Source: Typhlomys cinereus (Eukaryota; Chordata; Mammalia; Rodentia; Platacanthomyidae). Taken from it: a DNA stretch of 64,000 bases. This document shows positions 1-11,558 of this stretch, one piece after another. The notes beneath the pieces were generated by a model, which had not been told where the DNA came from, ran no database searches, and worked only from the letters and a program-made list of their open reading frames with translations. The translations under genes and the position numbers were made by a program. Position 1 is the first letter of the stretch; each line of letters starts with the position of its first letter. Location of the stretch: contig JALPQD010000388.1 in NCBI GenBank assembly GCA_023101885.1, forward strand, positions 124,001 to 188,000. Direction: 5' to 3'.

Positions 1-660
1 AAGAAAACAGTCTTTAACAACTCTTGGGTCACAGAGAGAAAAAATGAACAGCAAAACATCTAGAAACAAATAAAAATTACTGCATAATTTACCAAAACAA
101 AGAGATGCAGTAAAAGTAGTAGCAATAGGAAGTCCATAGCAGTAAACACTTATAAAACAGAAGAATTAACTTCATTAATAATCAAGCAAGCTTTTTAATC
201 TCTAAGAACTATAAAAATAAACAGCCTAACCCAAAGTTGCCAAAGATATGAAACAATGAAGATCGGATCAAAAAAGAAAACTTACAGGAATAAATGAAAA
301 AAAAATAAACTAAGATTCAATTACTTTAAAAGTAAACAAATATGTGAGACTTTTGGTAGAATAACATGTTCATTAAATATAGAAAGTAAGAAAAGACATT
401 GCAATAGATGTTTTATTTAGTGAGGATTATGAGAGAAAAACATGAATTATTATACACCAAGAGATTAGATAATCTAGGAAATGAGTAAATTTGTAGAAAC
501 TTATTCCTTTCCCAACTAATTTAAGTAGAAGTAGGTAGTCTTGTCCAGAGAGATGGTTCAATAATAAAGGCACTGATGACACAAATTTTAACAATGTAGT
601 ATATTTAAAGGTAGAAAAAGAGATTCCACCAGTTGATTCCTGAACATCCATATGTATGCC
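1..660. other. AT-rich unassigned sequence
   Basis: I see no gene, no recognised repeat and no convincing open frame here. The sequence is A-rich, with short A runs, and looks like ordinary intergenic DNA or very old repeat remnants. Confidence 0.5.
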
Positions 661-684
661 ATTTCACATGTGAATGCACAATGT

Positions 685-723
<39 letters not shown>
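685..723. repeat. (CA)n microsatellite with A/G-rich tail
   Basis: About 19 uninterrupted AC units are followed by an A/G-rich stretch to about 820. The A/G-rich tail suggests the 3' end of an old SINE on the plus strand, but its tRNA-like head is not recognisable. Confidence 0.85.
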
Positions 724-725
<2 letters not shown>

Positions 726-933
726 TGCATACATACAAACAAAATAAACTGTAAAAAATACAAAGGAAGGAGGGAAAAAGAAAGAAAAGAAGGAAAAAAG
801 AAATGTTAAAAAAAAGAATTAGGTACCTAATAGCAACAAATAGTATTGTGCAAAAATATACCATCAAAGAACAGCCCAGCTTTGTATAACTTCACAACCG
901 ATTTCACCAAAGAGTCAAAGAACTTTCACCAAG

Positions 934-1273
934 TGTCATGGTTTGAAATATGTCCCCTACAGTCTCATATGTTTAACAAGACATGGCATTTTGAGAGGTG
1001 GAACCTTGCTGGAGGAAGGCAGTCACAAGGGGTGGGCCTTGAGGTGGATTAGTCCCACCCTACCTCCAGGAGAAGTCTGCCTTTGCTGCAGGCAGCTTCC
1101 AAGATGTCTGTGGTGACTTAGCCTCCTCCACCTTTGGCTAGCCAGCCATGCCACCTCTGCTTTGAGAGACTCTACCTTCCCTCTGGAACCTTAAGCTGAA
1201 TAAACCTCCTTTTCTCCCTAAAGTTGATTGACTTTGAGTGCTCTCTCAGCAATAGTTAAGAGTAACCATTACA
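934..1273 (+). repeat. 5' LTR of MaLR element
   Basis: This 340-bp LTR has TG...CA ends and an AATAAA signal (AATAAACCTCC, near 1200) about 75 bp before its end. It differs from the 3' copy at 2639-2981 at a modest number of positions, so the insertion is old but not ancient. Confidence 0.9.
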
Positions 1274-2638
1274 GAAATTGGTACCGGATAGTGGGGTATT
1301 GCTGTGACATTAAAACAGCCGGTACCACAATGTGAAGTTGTTTGTGAAGCTGAGAGAAGTTGGTACCCAGCAGTATGGCCAATGCTGTGATGTAGCTAGT
1401 GTGCCTTTGGAACTGTTTGTTGGGAGTAATTTTGGGACTTTGTGCTGGGAAAGTCTTTCCATCTCGGTGAGGGGGTCAAATGGGCCTTTCTTATGAGAGC
1501 TCAGAGGAGAGCAATGCTGTGAGAGATGCAGGCAGTGGAAGCCCAACTTGTGATGGTCCAGAGGGGAACAGAGGCTGTGTTTGCAACTGGATGAGTGACA
1601 CATGGAGCCATGTGTTGGCTGAAAGTTTAGTGAAGTTTTGCCCTTGTCCTGAAAGCTTGCCTGAAGTTAATCTGAAGTGCTTGGCAGAAGAATTACAATG
1701 CCAAACTTAAAGAGTTGAACTAGGAAGAAGCAGTGAACAAAATGGTTGTTTAAGAGATTAGCTCCATTTGTAAATCAAAGCCTGCTCTCAGTTTGGATAA
1801 TAGGAGAGGCCCTAGCTTGAGGCAAGATCCTCAGGGAAGGCTCCCACTCATAAGAATGCAAATCCTTTCAGAAGACTGGAGCTAAAGGGTGGAGTTCCAA
1901 AGCAAGAGTTGGTTTCTCTTACAAGGCAACTGCCCAGGAGTGAAAGAGATGGTCAACATACAGAAGCAGAATCAGCTGTGATTCAAAGGGGCCAATCCTG
2001 AAAAGCCGTCCATGTGGTTCTGATTTACAGTGATGCAAGAGGGAGATCATGGAGTCCTCCTCCAAGATTTCAAAAATTGGCAAAATCCAGGCATCATGAG
2101 GCAAGAAGCCTGCAGTTTAGAGGCCCAAGAAGGCCAATTTGTGCTGTGGAGTTAAAGTCTGGTTTGCCACTGAGAAGCAAAGACATTAGAGATGCCAGAG
2201 ACAACACGGGACACCTGCCAAGGAGAGCCTGTACACTCTTGGAGGAGTCAGCCCAAGAGAATGATGTATTCTATGGGCAGCTGCATTGGAGAGGTGCAAC
2301 CAAAGCCCTTTGGAACTGAGATGATTTCAACAGGAGGCTTACCTGTTGGACTTGGAGCTACAAAATTTGAGGTTTGTCCTGCGGTTTTTCGGTCTTGTTA
2401 TGGACTGATCTTTCCTGGACATGCCCCCATTTTTTCCTTTTGGAATGGGAATGTTTATTCTTTGCCATTATATGTTGGAAGTATGTAACTTGTATTTTGA
2501 TTTTATACGAGGCTTTGGACTTTGGACTTTTGGACTGTGTTGGGACTACTGATGTAGTCTATGAAGACTTTGAAAGTTGAACTGAGTATGGTTTGCATAA
2601 TGAGATGGCAATGAGCCTCTGGGGGCCAGGGGATGGAA

Positions 2639-2981
2639 TGTCATGGTTTTAAATGTGTCCCCCACAGTCTCATATGTTTAACAAGGTCATGGCATCTTGA
2701 GAGATGGAGCCTTGTTGGAGGAAGGCAGTCACAAGGGGTGAGCCTTGAGGTGGATTAGTCCCACCCTACCTCCAGGAGAAGTCTGCCTTTGCTGCAAGCA
2801 GCTTCCAAGATGTCTGTGGTAACTTAGCCTCCTCCACCTTTGGCTAGCCAGCCATGCCACCTCTGCTTTGAGAGACTATAGCTTCCCTCTGGAACCATAA
2901 GCTGAATAAACCTCCTTTTCTTCCTAAAGTTGACTGACTTTGAGTGCTCTCTCACAGCAATATTTAAGAGTAACCATTACA
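2639..2981 (+). repeat. 3' LTR of MaLR element
   Basis: This is the second LTR of the same element, with the same TG...CA ends and the same AATAAACCTCC block near 2906. The L1 poly(A) end begins within about 10 bp of its outer edge. Confidence 0.9.
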
Positions 2982-3019
2982 CCAAGATTCTTTTTTTTCT
3001 TTTTTTTATTTCCACTCAT

Positions 3020-4062
3020 ACAAACTTAACAGGTACAACAGTCCCCTCTCTCCCTCCACCCCCCACCCCACTGCTCCCCCTTTCCTCGACCCTCCCTCCC
3101 TCCACCCCCCACCCCACTGCTCCTTCTTCCCTCAACCCTCCCTCCCCATTCTCCAGTGCCTCCCCTTCCCATCCCTGGAGCATCCTTTAATGTGCATGTC
3201 AAACTCTCCTCTGGGTCCTCCTCTCCTATGAGGTGCAAGGACCCATTGGCATTTCCCAGAACTCTTTCCTGTGTTCCCTTTAAGCATAGGAACACTACTG
3301 TGGCTGTCAATCCCTAGCCTCCAAGGATCCTAGTGCCTTTAGTCCATGCTAGACTTTGTGGGGTTAATAATGTGTTGGACATTGTGCAGGGCATGCAAAG
3401 TCCTATTATGATTGCTTCTGCCCTAACTTGTGTGGAGTATGTTGCATATCATTGCTCCTTACATCCTTGTGCTCTTACAATCTTACAGCCTTCTCTTCCG
3501 CAAATTTCCCTGAGCTTCAGGATGGGGAGAGATTAAGCTGGCCTAGTTCCAGGTGGTTGATACAGAGTTTCTGATGTTCTGAATTATGGTTTGTTCATTT
3601 TTTTTCAGTTTTGCTGCTCCTGCAATGCCCTTGGCTCCATCCTGATGGGTAGTGGATGTCACCCCCTAGCCAAGATAAAAACCTGTTAAATCAGAATGTT
3701 GTTATAAGAGTGTATTCAAAGGTAGATGTAATAAAAGTAAGGAGACCACGGTGAGGGAGGAGTCAGTCTCCCATTTGCACAATGGTTACTTTCTATCAAG
3801 CAGCCTATATGCCCTCCCCTTCTGGTGAGATCATACCCCATCAATTTCAAATGATCAGGAAGGAAAGTCTATGAACTTAATCAGATGTCTCATTACTTAT
3901 TTGCAGTCCTTCATGGTAGCCTATTTTCTCTGCTGTAATATGATCCCCTCTCTCCTTGTTTCTGGTGGGACCCTCCTTCCAAATCCCTCCTGTTTATAAT
4001 CTTTGCTATTACTGTAGGTATTACAGAGATTTATCCTTGAGTGTCTCTGAGTGGGTTTGGTA
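3020..4062 (-). other. L1 3' UTR with G-rich polypurine tract
   Basis: On the minus strand this non-coding stretch follows the ORF2 stop and ends in a G-rich tract of many GGG and GGGG runs (3030-3180) before the poly(A). The same module recurs at 28775, 30577, 37046, 39044, 49143 and 58202. Polypurine tracts with G-quadruplex potential are a known L1 3' UTR feature. Confidence 0.8.
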
Positions 4063-7000
4063 CTAGGATGCACCTATTAGGGAGTACATACGGCACTTAA
4101 TTTTCTGTGTTTGGGATACTTTACTAAATATAATTGTTTCTAATTCCATCCATTTCCCGGTAAATTGCGTTAATTCATCATTTTTGATGGCTGAGTAGTA
4201 TTTCAGTGCATAAATGTACCACATTTTCCTTATCCACTTGTCGACTGTTGGACATTTGGGTTGATTCCATGACTTTGCTATTGTAAATAGTGCTGCTATG
4301 AACATGGACGTGCTTATGGTATCGGGGTGAAATGTCGCTGTATGGGGGTTATTCCCAAAAGTGAAATAGCACGGTCATATGGCACTTCAATCTTGAATCT
4401 CTTTAAGAATCCCAGACAGCTCGCCAGAGTGGTTGCATGAGCCTGCATACCCATCAGCAATGTAGGAGAGTTTCCTTCTCTCCACATCCTCTCCAGCATT
4501 TGGTGTTGTTTGTATTGTGGATATTTGGAATCCTGACCAGGGTGAGATGATGCTCAGGGAAGTTTTGATTTGCATTTCCCTGATGGCTGAGGATGTAGAG
4601 CATTTTTAAAGATATTTGTTAGACATTTTAATTTCGACATTGGTAAAGTTTCTTTTAAGTTCCAAGGCCCATGTTTTAATTGGCCCATTTGTTTCCTTGC
4701 TGTTTAGTTTTCTAAGTTCTTTGTGCACTCTGGATAATAGAGCTTTATCAGATATGTGGTGAGTGAAGATTTTCTCCCATTCTGTGGGTTGTCTTTGTGC
4801 TCAAATTACAATCTCTTTATCTGAACAGAAGCTCTTTAATTTCACAAGATCCCATCTGTCGAGTGTTGGTTGCAGTGACTGTGCTATTGGATGTCTATTT
4901 TGGAACTCTTGGCCTAGCCCAATCAGCTCAAGGGAGTTCCCTACCCTTACAGCTATGATTTTTATAGTCTCTGGCCTTATATCAAGGTCCTTGATCCATT
5001 TGGAATTAAGTCTTGTACATGGTGGCAAGTATGGGTCCAGTTTTAATCTTCTGCATGTGGAGATCCAGTTTTGCCAGCACCATTTGTTGAAGATGCTGTT
5101 CTTTTTCCATTGGATTTTTTTGGGCCCCTTTCTCAAAGATCAAATGGCTGTAGTTGTGTGGGCATATATCTGAGTCTTCAACCCTTATCCATTGATCCGT
5201 GTGTCTATCTTGGAGGCAATACCAGGCTGTTTTTACAACTATGGATTTGTAGTATAGACTAAGGTTTGGTATGGTCACACCTCCAGCAGTGTTTTTGTTA
5301 CTCAGGATTGTCTTTGCTATCCTGGGTCTTTTGTGCCTCCATATGAATTTTGAGATTGTTTGGTCAACTTCTTTAAAGAATTGCTTTGGGGCTGGAGAGG
5401 TGGCTCAGGGGTTAAGCCTCCGCCTTGCAGGCGGAAGGTCCTGAGTTTGGATCCCAGATCCCATGTATAGACGCAGGGCAGAAGCGGGGGCGGCCTGCGC
5501 TTCTGGTCCTGGTAGGGCGGAGCCTGTGAATCCCGGGGCAGAAGGAGGTGGAGGCGTCCATGGTGGTTCGCAAATTTGTCTGTGGTTCTACACACACACA
5601 GACACGCACACAGGCACACACACACGCACATGCGCACAGTTGAATAAATAATAATAATAATAAAAAATTAAAAAATAAAAAAAAAAGAATTGCTTTGGGA
5701 TTTTAATTGGTATAACATTGAATCTGTACATTGCCTTTGGTAGTATGGTCATTTTTATGATATTGATTCTGCCAATCCAGGAATATGGGGCACCTTCTAG
5801 TGTCTTCTGCAATTTCTTTAGGGTTTTAAAGTTTTCATTATAAAGTTCTCTTACATGTTGGTTAGGTTTATACCAAGGTATTTCATTTTTTTAGTGGCTA
5901 TAGTTAATGGAATTGTTTTTCTCAGGGCTTTTTCACTTCTTTCATTCTGGGCATGTAGGAAGACCACTGATTTTTGTATGTTTATTTTGTATCCTGCCAC
6001 CCTGCTGAACTTCTGTATTAGTTCCAGGAGCTTCCTGGTGGATTTTTTGGGATCACTCAGGTATAGTATCATGTCATCTGCAAATAGAGAGAACTTGACT
6101 TCTTCCTTGCTGATTTGAATCCCTTTTATGACCCTTTCTTGTCTTATGGCTTCAGCTAAGACTTCAAGTACAATGTTGAAAAGAAGTGGTGACACTGGAC
6201 AGCCTTGTCTAATTCCTGATCAAAGTGGGAATGCTTCCAGTTTTTCCCCATTTAGTATAATCCTTGTTGTTGGCTTATTGTATACAGTTTTTATTATATT
6301 GATAAAGGTTCCTTTCATTCCAACCTTCTCTAAGGTTTTGATCATAAAGCGCTGTTGGATCTTGTCAAAAGCTTTTCCTGCATCTATTTCGAGAGTATCA
6401 TGTGGTCTTGAACTTTGGACTGGTTTATATGGTGAATTACATTTATTGATTTGCATATGTTGAACCAACCTTGTATGCCTGGGATAAAGCTTACTTAATC
6501 TCTATGAATGATCTTTTTGATACGTTTTTGACTATATGCTAAGACTTTGTTGAGAATCTTTGCATCTGTGTTAATTACAGAGATTAGGCTTTGGGATTCA
6601 GATGATATTAGCTTCATAGAAGGAATTTGGTTATGTTCCTTCCTTTGCTATTGGATGGAACAGTTTAAGGAGTATTGGTGTTATTAGCTCCTTACATGTC
6701 TGATAGAACTTGGTGCTGAATCCATCTGATCCAGGACATATTTTGGGGGAAGATTCGAGATTACTTCATCAATTTCCTCCTATTTTATAGGACTATTTAA
6801 ATAATCCACAATTTCCTGTTTCAATTTAGGTAAGTTGTGCTTACTTAGGAATTCATCCTTTTCCTTTGTGTTGTCAATTTTAACAGAGTATAAGTTTTTG
6901 AAATATGACATTATAATCTCTGGATTTCTTAGTGATAACTCCATTTTCAATTCTAATTTTGTTAATCTGGGTTTTCTCTCTCTTGCTTTTGGTTAATTTA

Positions 7001-8096
7001 GCTAGGGGTGTATCAATCTTATTGATTGATTTTCTGTATCATTTTCCTAATCTCGATTTCGAATATTTCTCCCCTTATTTTGCTAATCTCCTTTCTTCTA
7101 CTGCTTTTGGGATCAGATTCCTCTAGTGTCTCTAAAGCTTTGAGCTTCATTGTTAAGTTATTTATTTCTGATGTTTCCATTTTTTTGATGTAGGCATTAA
7201 GAGCTATGAACTTACCTCTTAGGACAGCTTTCATTGTGTCCTAGAGATTTTGATAAGTTGTATTTTCATTATCATTCACTTTCAGAAAATCTTGAATTTC
7301 CTTTTTAATTTCTTCCTGAATCCAATTCTCCTTCAGCATCATAGTGTTAAGTTTCCAGGAGTTAATGTATTTTATGTTGTTTGTTGCGTTGTGGATGTCC
7401 AGCTTTAGGCCGTGGTGGTCTGATAGGGCACAGGCTAGAATTTCAACTTTCCTGTATATGTGAAGATTTGTTTTGTGGCCCAATATGTGATCTATTTTGG
7501 AGAATGTGCTGTGTGCTGCTGATAAAAATGTGCATTCTTTAGTGCATGAATGAAAAGTTTGATAGAGATCTGTAAGGTCTTTAAGGGTTTGATTAAGTTC
7601 CAAAGTGTCTCTGTTAAGCTTTTCACCTGTTGATCTATCCCATGTTGAGAGGGAATTGTTGAAATCCCCAAGAAATATCGTTTTGGGGTTGGTTTCTTGC
7701 TTTAGACACTGTAGGGTTTTCTTCATGAATGTGGTGGGGCCCGTATTAGGTGCATATATGTTCAGTATTGTGAAGTCTTCCTGGTGAATTGTACCTGTGA
7801 CTAAAATGTAATATACATCTCCATCTCTTATGATTTTTTTTGGTTTGAAGTCCACTTTGTCCGACAGCATAATGGCTACCCCTGCCTGTTTCCTGGTTCC
7901 ATTAGTTTGCAGAATTTTTGACCAATCTTTTATTTTTAGATGTGCCTGTCTTTTGTGGTGAGATGAGTTTCTGAAGGCAGCAGATTGATCGTTTGTGGTT
8001 TTTAATCCAAGTTTGTAATCTGTGTCTCTTGATTGGTGAGTTAATTCCAATGACATTTAATGTTAAAATGGAAAATTTATTTTTAATTCTGGACAT
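4063..8096 (-). pseudogene. L1 ORF2 (endonuclease and reverse transcriptase), disrupted
   Basis: ORF2p nicks target DNA and reverse-transcribes L1 RNA. The N-terminal endonuclease is readable at 8096-7241, with FSILTLNV, GVAIMLSDK, LGDFN and the catalytic-type SDHHG. The reverse transcriptase is readable at about 6470-5700, with the AGKAFDKIQ block and the FADDM active-site motif. The C-terminal region follows, with KWCWQNW (about 5075) and the end at YSLIGAS followed by TAG at 4063-4065. Breaks include a frameshift near 7970, in-frame stops at 7241-7243 and about 6220, another frameshift near 5130-5010, and a SINE at 5391-5683. It is a dead copy; functional ORF2 would be about 1,275 codons. 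Confidence 0.9.
5375..5699 (+). mobile_element. B2-like SINE inserted in L1 ORF2
   Basis: The SINE body is 5391-5683. A 16-bp target duplication, AAAGAATTGCTTTGGG, is present at 5375-5390 and 5684-5699. The head (GCTGGAGAGGTGGCTCAGGG) has an A-box-like TGGCTCAGG. A B-box-like GAGTTTGGATCC lies near 5443-5454, consistent with a tRNA-derived Pol III promoter. The tail is a CA-rich stretch, then AATAATAAT, then A-rich. It lies opposite to the host L1 and is younger than it. Confidence 0.93.
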
Positions 8097-8153
8097 TTTT
8101 TATGTTTATTGGCTTTTGTAAGTATATTGTTTGAAATTTATGTTTTGGTGGTA

Positions 8154-9190
8154 TTATACTTCCCTTCTATCCTCCTGGAAATGCTTGTTTCTTTCTTCAA
8201 GCTTGAGTATCATTTCTAGCATTTTTTGAAGGCCTGGTTTGGGAGACATGTATCTCTTCAAGTTGTCTTTGTGCTGGAAAACTTTTCTTTCTCCCTCAAT
8301 CATGACAGATAGTTTTGCAGGGTATATCAGTCTGGGTTGACATTTTTGCTCATTTAATACTTGAAGTACGTCTCTCCAAGCTCCTCTTGCTTTTACTGTT
8401 TCCATTGAGAAATCATTTGTTATTTTAATAGGTTTACCTTTAAAAGTGACTTTTTTTTCCCTTGAAGCTCTTAGCACCTTTTCTTTGTTGTGAATGTGGA
8501 GTGTTTTGACTATTATTTGCTGTGGAGATTTTCTATTTTGGTCATATCTGTTTGGGGTGTGGAATGCCTCTTGTATTTGGATGGGTCTCTCATTCTTTAG
8601 TTGAGGAAAGTTTTCATTTACGATAATTTGAAAAATTTCCTCAGGTAGAGTATTTTGGGATTCTTGCTCTGGTATTCCATGAATGCGCATGTTAGACTTC
8701 TTCAGGGTGTCCCATATTTCTTGAATATTCTTCTCAAGTATCATTTTAGCTTTAACAATCTCTTCCATTGAGCTGGTTAATTCTCCCAATTTGTCTTCAA
8801 GATCTGAAATTCTATTTTCTACTTCATTTGTTCTGCTGATAAGACTCTCTGTTGAGTTTTGGATTGAAGATAACTTGTCTTTTAATTTGATTTTAAACTC
8901 TGCCTGAGACTGTTTTAACTGCTCTATGTCTATTTTTGTTTCTTGAACTATTTTGCTCAACTCCTCCAAGTGCCTGTTGTGTTCCTGTTCAAAGTGGCTG
9001 ATGGGGTTGTTTAACTCCTCTCAGATTTCCTCTTTCATAGTATTAATCAAGATAATGATCATATTTTGAAAGTTGTTTTCTTGCGTCTGGCTTTCTTGGC
9101 TATTTTCTGTGAATTTGTTGGAATCCATCATTATGGGGTTAATTCTTTTGGTGGGAGATTGGTCTTCTTGGGTTTTGTTTCTCATGGATC
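8154..9190 (-). pseudogene. L1 ORF1 (RNA-binding coiled-coil protein), disrupted
   Basis: ORF1p is the trimeric RNA chaperone of the L1 particle. From 8969 down to 8154 an uninterrupted frame encodes a long heptad coiled coil (EELSKIVQETK to about WDTLKKSN), an RRM-like segment starting at NMRIHGIPE, and a C-terminal domain with HTPNRYDQNRK and CQPRLIYPAKLS. Upstream the same frame continues but holds a TGA at 9021-9023, and no ATG is present at 8967-8969, where the codon is TTG. The N-terminal part, to about 9190, is therefore cut off. The gap between ORF1 and ORF2 is about 57 bp, typical of rodent L1. Confidence 0.88.
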
Positions 9191-10030
9191 TGCACTTTCA
9201 CTTGGGCATTGTTGTTTTGCCTTTTATGACCTTTCAGTTTCTGTGTGTTTTTGACTGAACTGATTTAATTGGTACTACTACTCTTGGGTAGTTATTACTA
9301 GTGCTTGCCTTGGAGTTGGGTACATTTGTCTGTTATTATTTTTATATCCTAGATGAGGCTATTAGGCTGTTAGTACATTAGTTAAGTCAGGTTAAGTAGA
9401 CAGAAGGTGAATATTATTATGGTAGTGTATCTTTATGATTTAATATCTTGGTGATATGTGAGGGTGAATGGTATAATCCCTGGAGTTCTATATGTTTTGG
9501 GGGTGTCTGTATGGAAAAGTTAATCTACAGTGATTAATACTAGAAAGGAGCAGTATGGTTAAAAAAAAAAAGAGGTTCATTTATCTTTGGGCTTGATGTA
9601 AAGAATCTCTCCCATGTGATAGGATGATTTTATAGGACTTCAGATGTATGGCCTTTAATCCTTAGAGCTTTGCTTGCATTTCTTTTGAACTCTATTGAAT
9701 TCTGAGTAGCAGTGTGATTTCTATGGACCACGAGGGAGGGTAGGGTACCCAGTGGGCTGGAGTGACAGAGGGGCTGATGGTGATGGTAGAATTCTTCACC
9801 TGGGACCTGGGACTTGGCTTAGTGGCCCACCCAAGCTCCAGGGATGGAGGAATGTGAGCAAGTCCTGTCCTGGTCTATGGGGCAGGCAGGCAGAACAAAA
9901 GGGTTGAGACCCGGGGTGTGGCCCAGGCAAACAGGAGGCAGCCGGTGTTGCCCAGGGGCTGGATGGGAGGAGATGTTCTGGTTGGGCAGGCAGGAGGGTG
10001 GGAGGAATTCACTGATGATTCTTAAATAAT
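9191..10030 (-). promoter_or_regulatory. Probable L1 5' UTR
   Basis: This non-coding stretch lies upstream of ORF1 on the minus strand. It becomes GC-rich at 9720-10000, unlike the flanking AT-rich DNA, as expected for an internal L1 promoter. I do not recognise a named promoter monomer. Confidence 0.45.
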
Positions 10031-10082
10031 TATGAGCCATTTAAGTAGGGGTCATTTCCCTGCTGGCAATAGTTCATGATGC

Positions 10083-10266
10083 TGGCATCACCCTGACACC
10101 AGAGCCTTTTGTATGGAGGCAGGTTCGCTCTGTAGCTGTCCCACATCCTAAACATAGCTTCTGCATGGCAGTCCAACCAGCTCTGTCAAGTTCCTAGACA
10201 CAACTTTTGCATGGAGGGAGAACTCACAGGTTATGTTGTCTCACTTCCTAAATACAACCAAACGCT
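10083..10266. repeat. Three imperfect tandem units of about 50-60 bp
   Basis: The motif (C/A)TTTTG(T/C)ATGGAGG recurs at about 10107, 10160 (as CTTCTGCATGG) and 10207. Each is followed some 30-40 bp later by a block of the type CACATCCTAAACATA, TTCCTAGACACA or CTTCCTAAATACA. The units are too diverged for exact borders. They may be decayed L1 promoter monomers or an independent minisatellite. Confidence 0.5.
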
Positions 10267-10269
10267 CAT

Positions 10270-11360
10270 GCTATCCAAAGTACTCTTCATCATGTGCAGG
10301 ACACAGAAGACCATAAAGGTGCTATATTTCATATTACTGGGCATACATATATGTGTGCACAAATTCAAGCCTTGTGAGCAGGTTTAGGTGATCAAGTACA
10401 AACATTTTTCCCAAACATTAGAGTCCTTCACCTAAAATTACATCATTGGCTGGCTTCTAGCTAGTGCTGCAGATCTCCAAGTAAGAGAAACAATATATTT
10501 TTACTAATGCAATCATTATACCAAAAGAACCTATGAGGCCTGAAACTCATTAAGGTTTTTGAATGAATTATATCTAAGGAAGACCTTAATTGATGAATGA
10601 TCATAAATATTTATTTTCTGAAATTTAACTTTTGAAGAATACTTATGTAGGAATGTTTTTTAATGGATTTGGGAAATATATGAGAGCAAAGACAAGCACT
10701 GATAAATCCTAGAACATTTCAGAGAAATATGCAATCATGTAGAAATGAAAAGTATGTTCAGTAAAGCAGTGAAGGTGTGCATATCTTTTTCTGAAGAAAT
10801 TTTTCATGTCTTAAAGAATAAAAATTTATTCTTTGAGAAACAAGATCTCTACTGGGGTTTATTTAGAGCAAATGGTGTGAAGGGCTAGGCAGAGAACTGT
10901 GAGAGAAAGGGAAAAAGGATCTTTGCTTTGAGTCTATTTATATTATGAAGCAGTTACAATACTTGGTCCACTGCAACACTATAAGAAGATTATAACCATA
11001 TTATTAATAATTATAGCATTTACTGGGCATGAGATAACTATTCCTTCCTTGCTACATAACTTCACTTAAAATTGATAGATTTTACCTTCAGCTATGTCTC
11101 TTTCAGTGTCTGAAGGTTTTAAACATTTTGCTTGCTGTTTCCTAGGAAATGAATTTGTTCTTTAAAATGTACCCAAAAAATCATTTACTTCAGTCTGGTA
11201 TGACTTCTAGAAGGGATAAAATCAGTACTTTAGATTTTTTGCTTCCACTGACCCTACAGACTATCCCTATATAGTAAATTACCAGTTTTTTCTTCTGTAT
11301 ATCTTCATAGTCCTCCATCAACTAATGTAACAAACTACCACTATGTACTTAAGATCAAAT
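10270..11360. other. Unassigned AT-rich sequence
   Basis: I see no recognisable gene or repeat here apart from a possible far end of the preceding L1 near 10512. Open frames are short. Confidence 0.4.
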
Positions 11361-11367
11361 GGTTCTG

Positions 11368-11558
11368 CTATCTTCTACCAGCCCCACAATAATCCCCTAT
11401 ACCCAAAACCCTGTCTGCTTTCTGAGCTACCAATTGGCTCTCGTACTCTGTGGCAGAGTCATAATCTAGCGAATCACTAGGACACTGGTTCTCTTGGTTT
11501 GGGTTTTTGTTTTCTGCATCCACTTCCTTGCATCTTGGTTGAAGACAATTAGGGCATC
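11368..11558 (-). other. Possible coding exon or decayed coding fragment
   Basis: On the minus strand a pyrimidine-rich tract ending TTAATTTCTAG (about 11559-11569) resembles a splice acceptor. It is followed by 63 open codons starting CPNCLQPRCKEVDAEN and ending at TAG (11368-11370). Composition is polar and acidic, unlike translated noise from the AT-rich flanks. I do not recognise the protein. No matching donor site or neighbouring exon is seen, so it may be chance or a retrocopy remnant. Confidence 0.2.

Larger units (their letters stand above)
934..2981 (+). mobile_element. Complete ERVL-MaLR element, ORR1/MT-like
   Basis: Two similar LTRs of about 340 bp (934-1273 and 2639-2981) flank a 1.37-kb interior. 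Both LTRs begin TGTCATGGTTT and end CCATTACA. The 5 bases CCAAG lie directly before (929-933) and after (2982-2986) the element, a perfect 5-bp target duplication as expected for ERVL-class integration. Just inside the 5' LTR, a tract near 1278-1297 (TTGGTACCGGATAGTGGGG) resembles the tRNA-Leu primer-binding site of MaLRs. A purine-rich tract (about 2612-2638) precedes the 3' LTR. The interior holds only short open frames, as is normal for these non-autonomous retrotransposons, which rely on ERVL proteins. Family assignment is from pattern recognition; the structure itself is seen directly. Confidence 0.9.
2988..10030 (-). mobile_element. Near full-length L1 (LINE-1), minus strand
   Basis: Reading the minus strand, the order is a probable 5' UTR (about 10030-9190), ORF1 (to 8154), ORF2 (8096-4063), a 3' UTR of about 1 kb with a G-rich polypurine tract (about 3190-3030), and a poly(A) end seen as a T-rich run at 2988-3008. 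Both ORFs carry stops and frameshifts, so the copy cannot transpose. A B2-like SINE at 5391-5683 splits ORF2. The same L1 family occurs at least six more times in the window. The left edge is clear. The right edge is not: 10030 marks where GC-rich 5'-UTR-like sequence ends, and a possible target duplication could place it near 10512. Confidence 0.85.

Noticed and set aside
4763..5173. 136-codon plus-strand open frame
   Set aside because: It is the antisense of L1 ORF2 (4063-8096 minus) and has no independent support.
5391..5470. tRNA-like head with A and B boxes
   Set aside because: It is the promoter of a SINE, with a SINE body and target duplications; it does not form a tRNA gene.
5317..5637. 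Cys/Val-rich short proteins encoded by CA/TG tracts
   Set aside because: They are translations of microsatellite SINE tails, repeated at 17331, 20695, 25107 and 36502.
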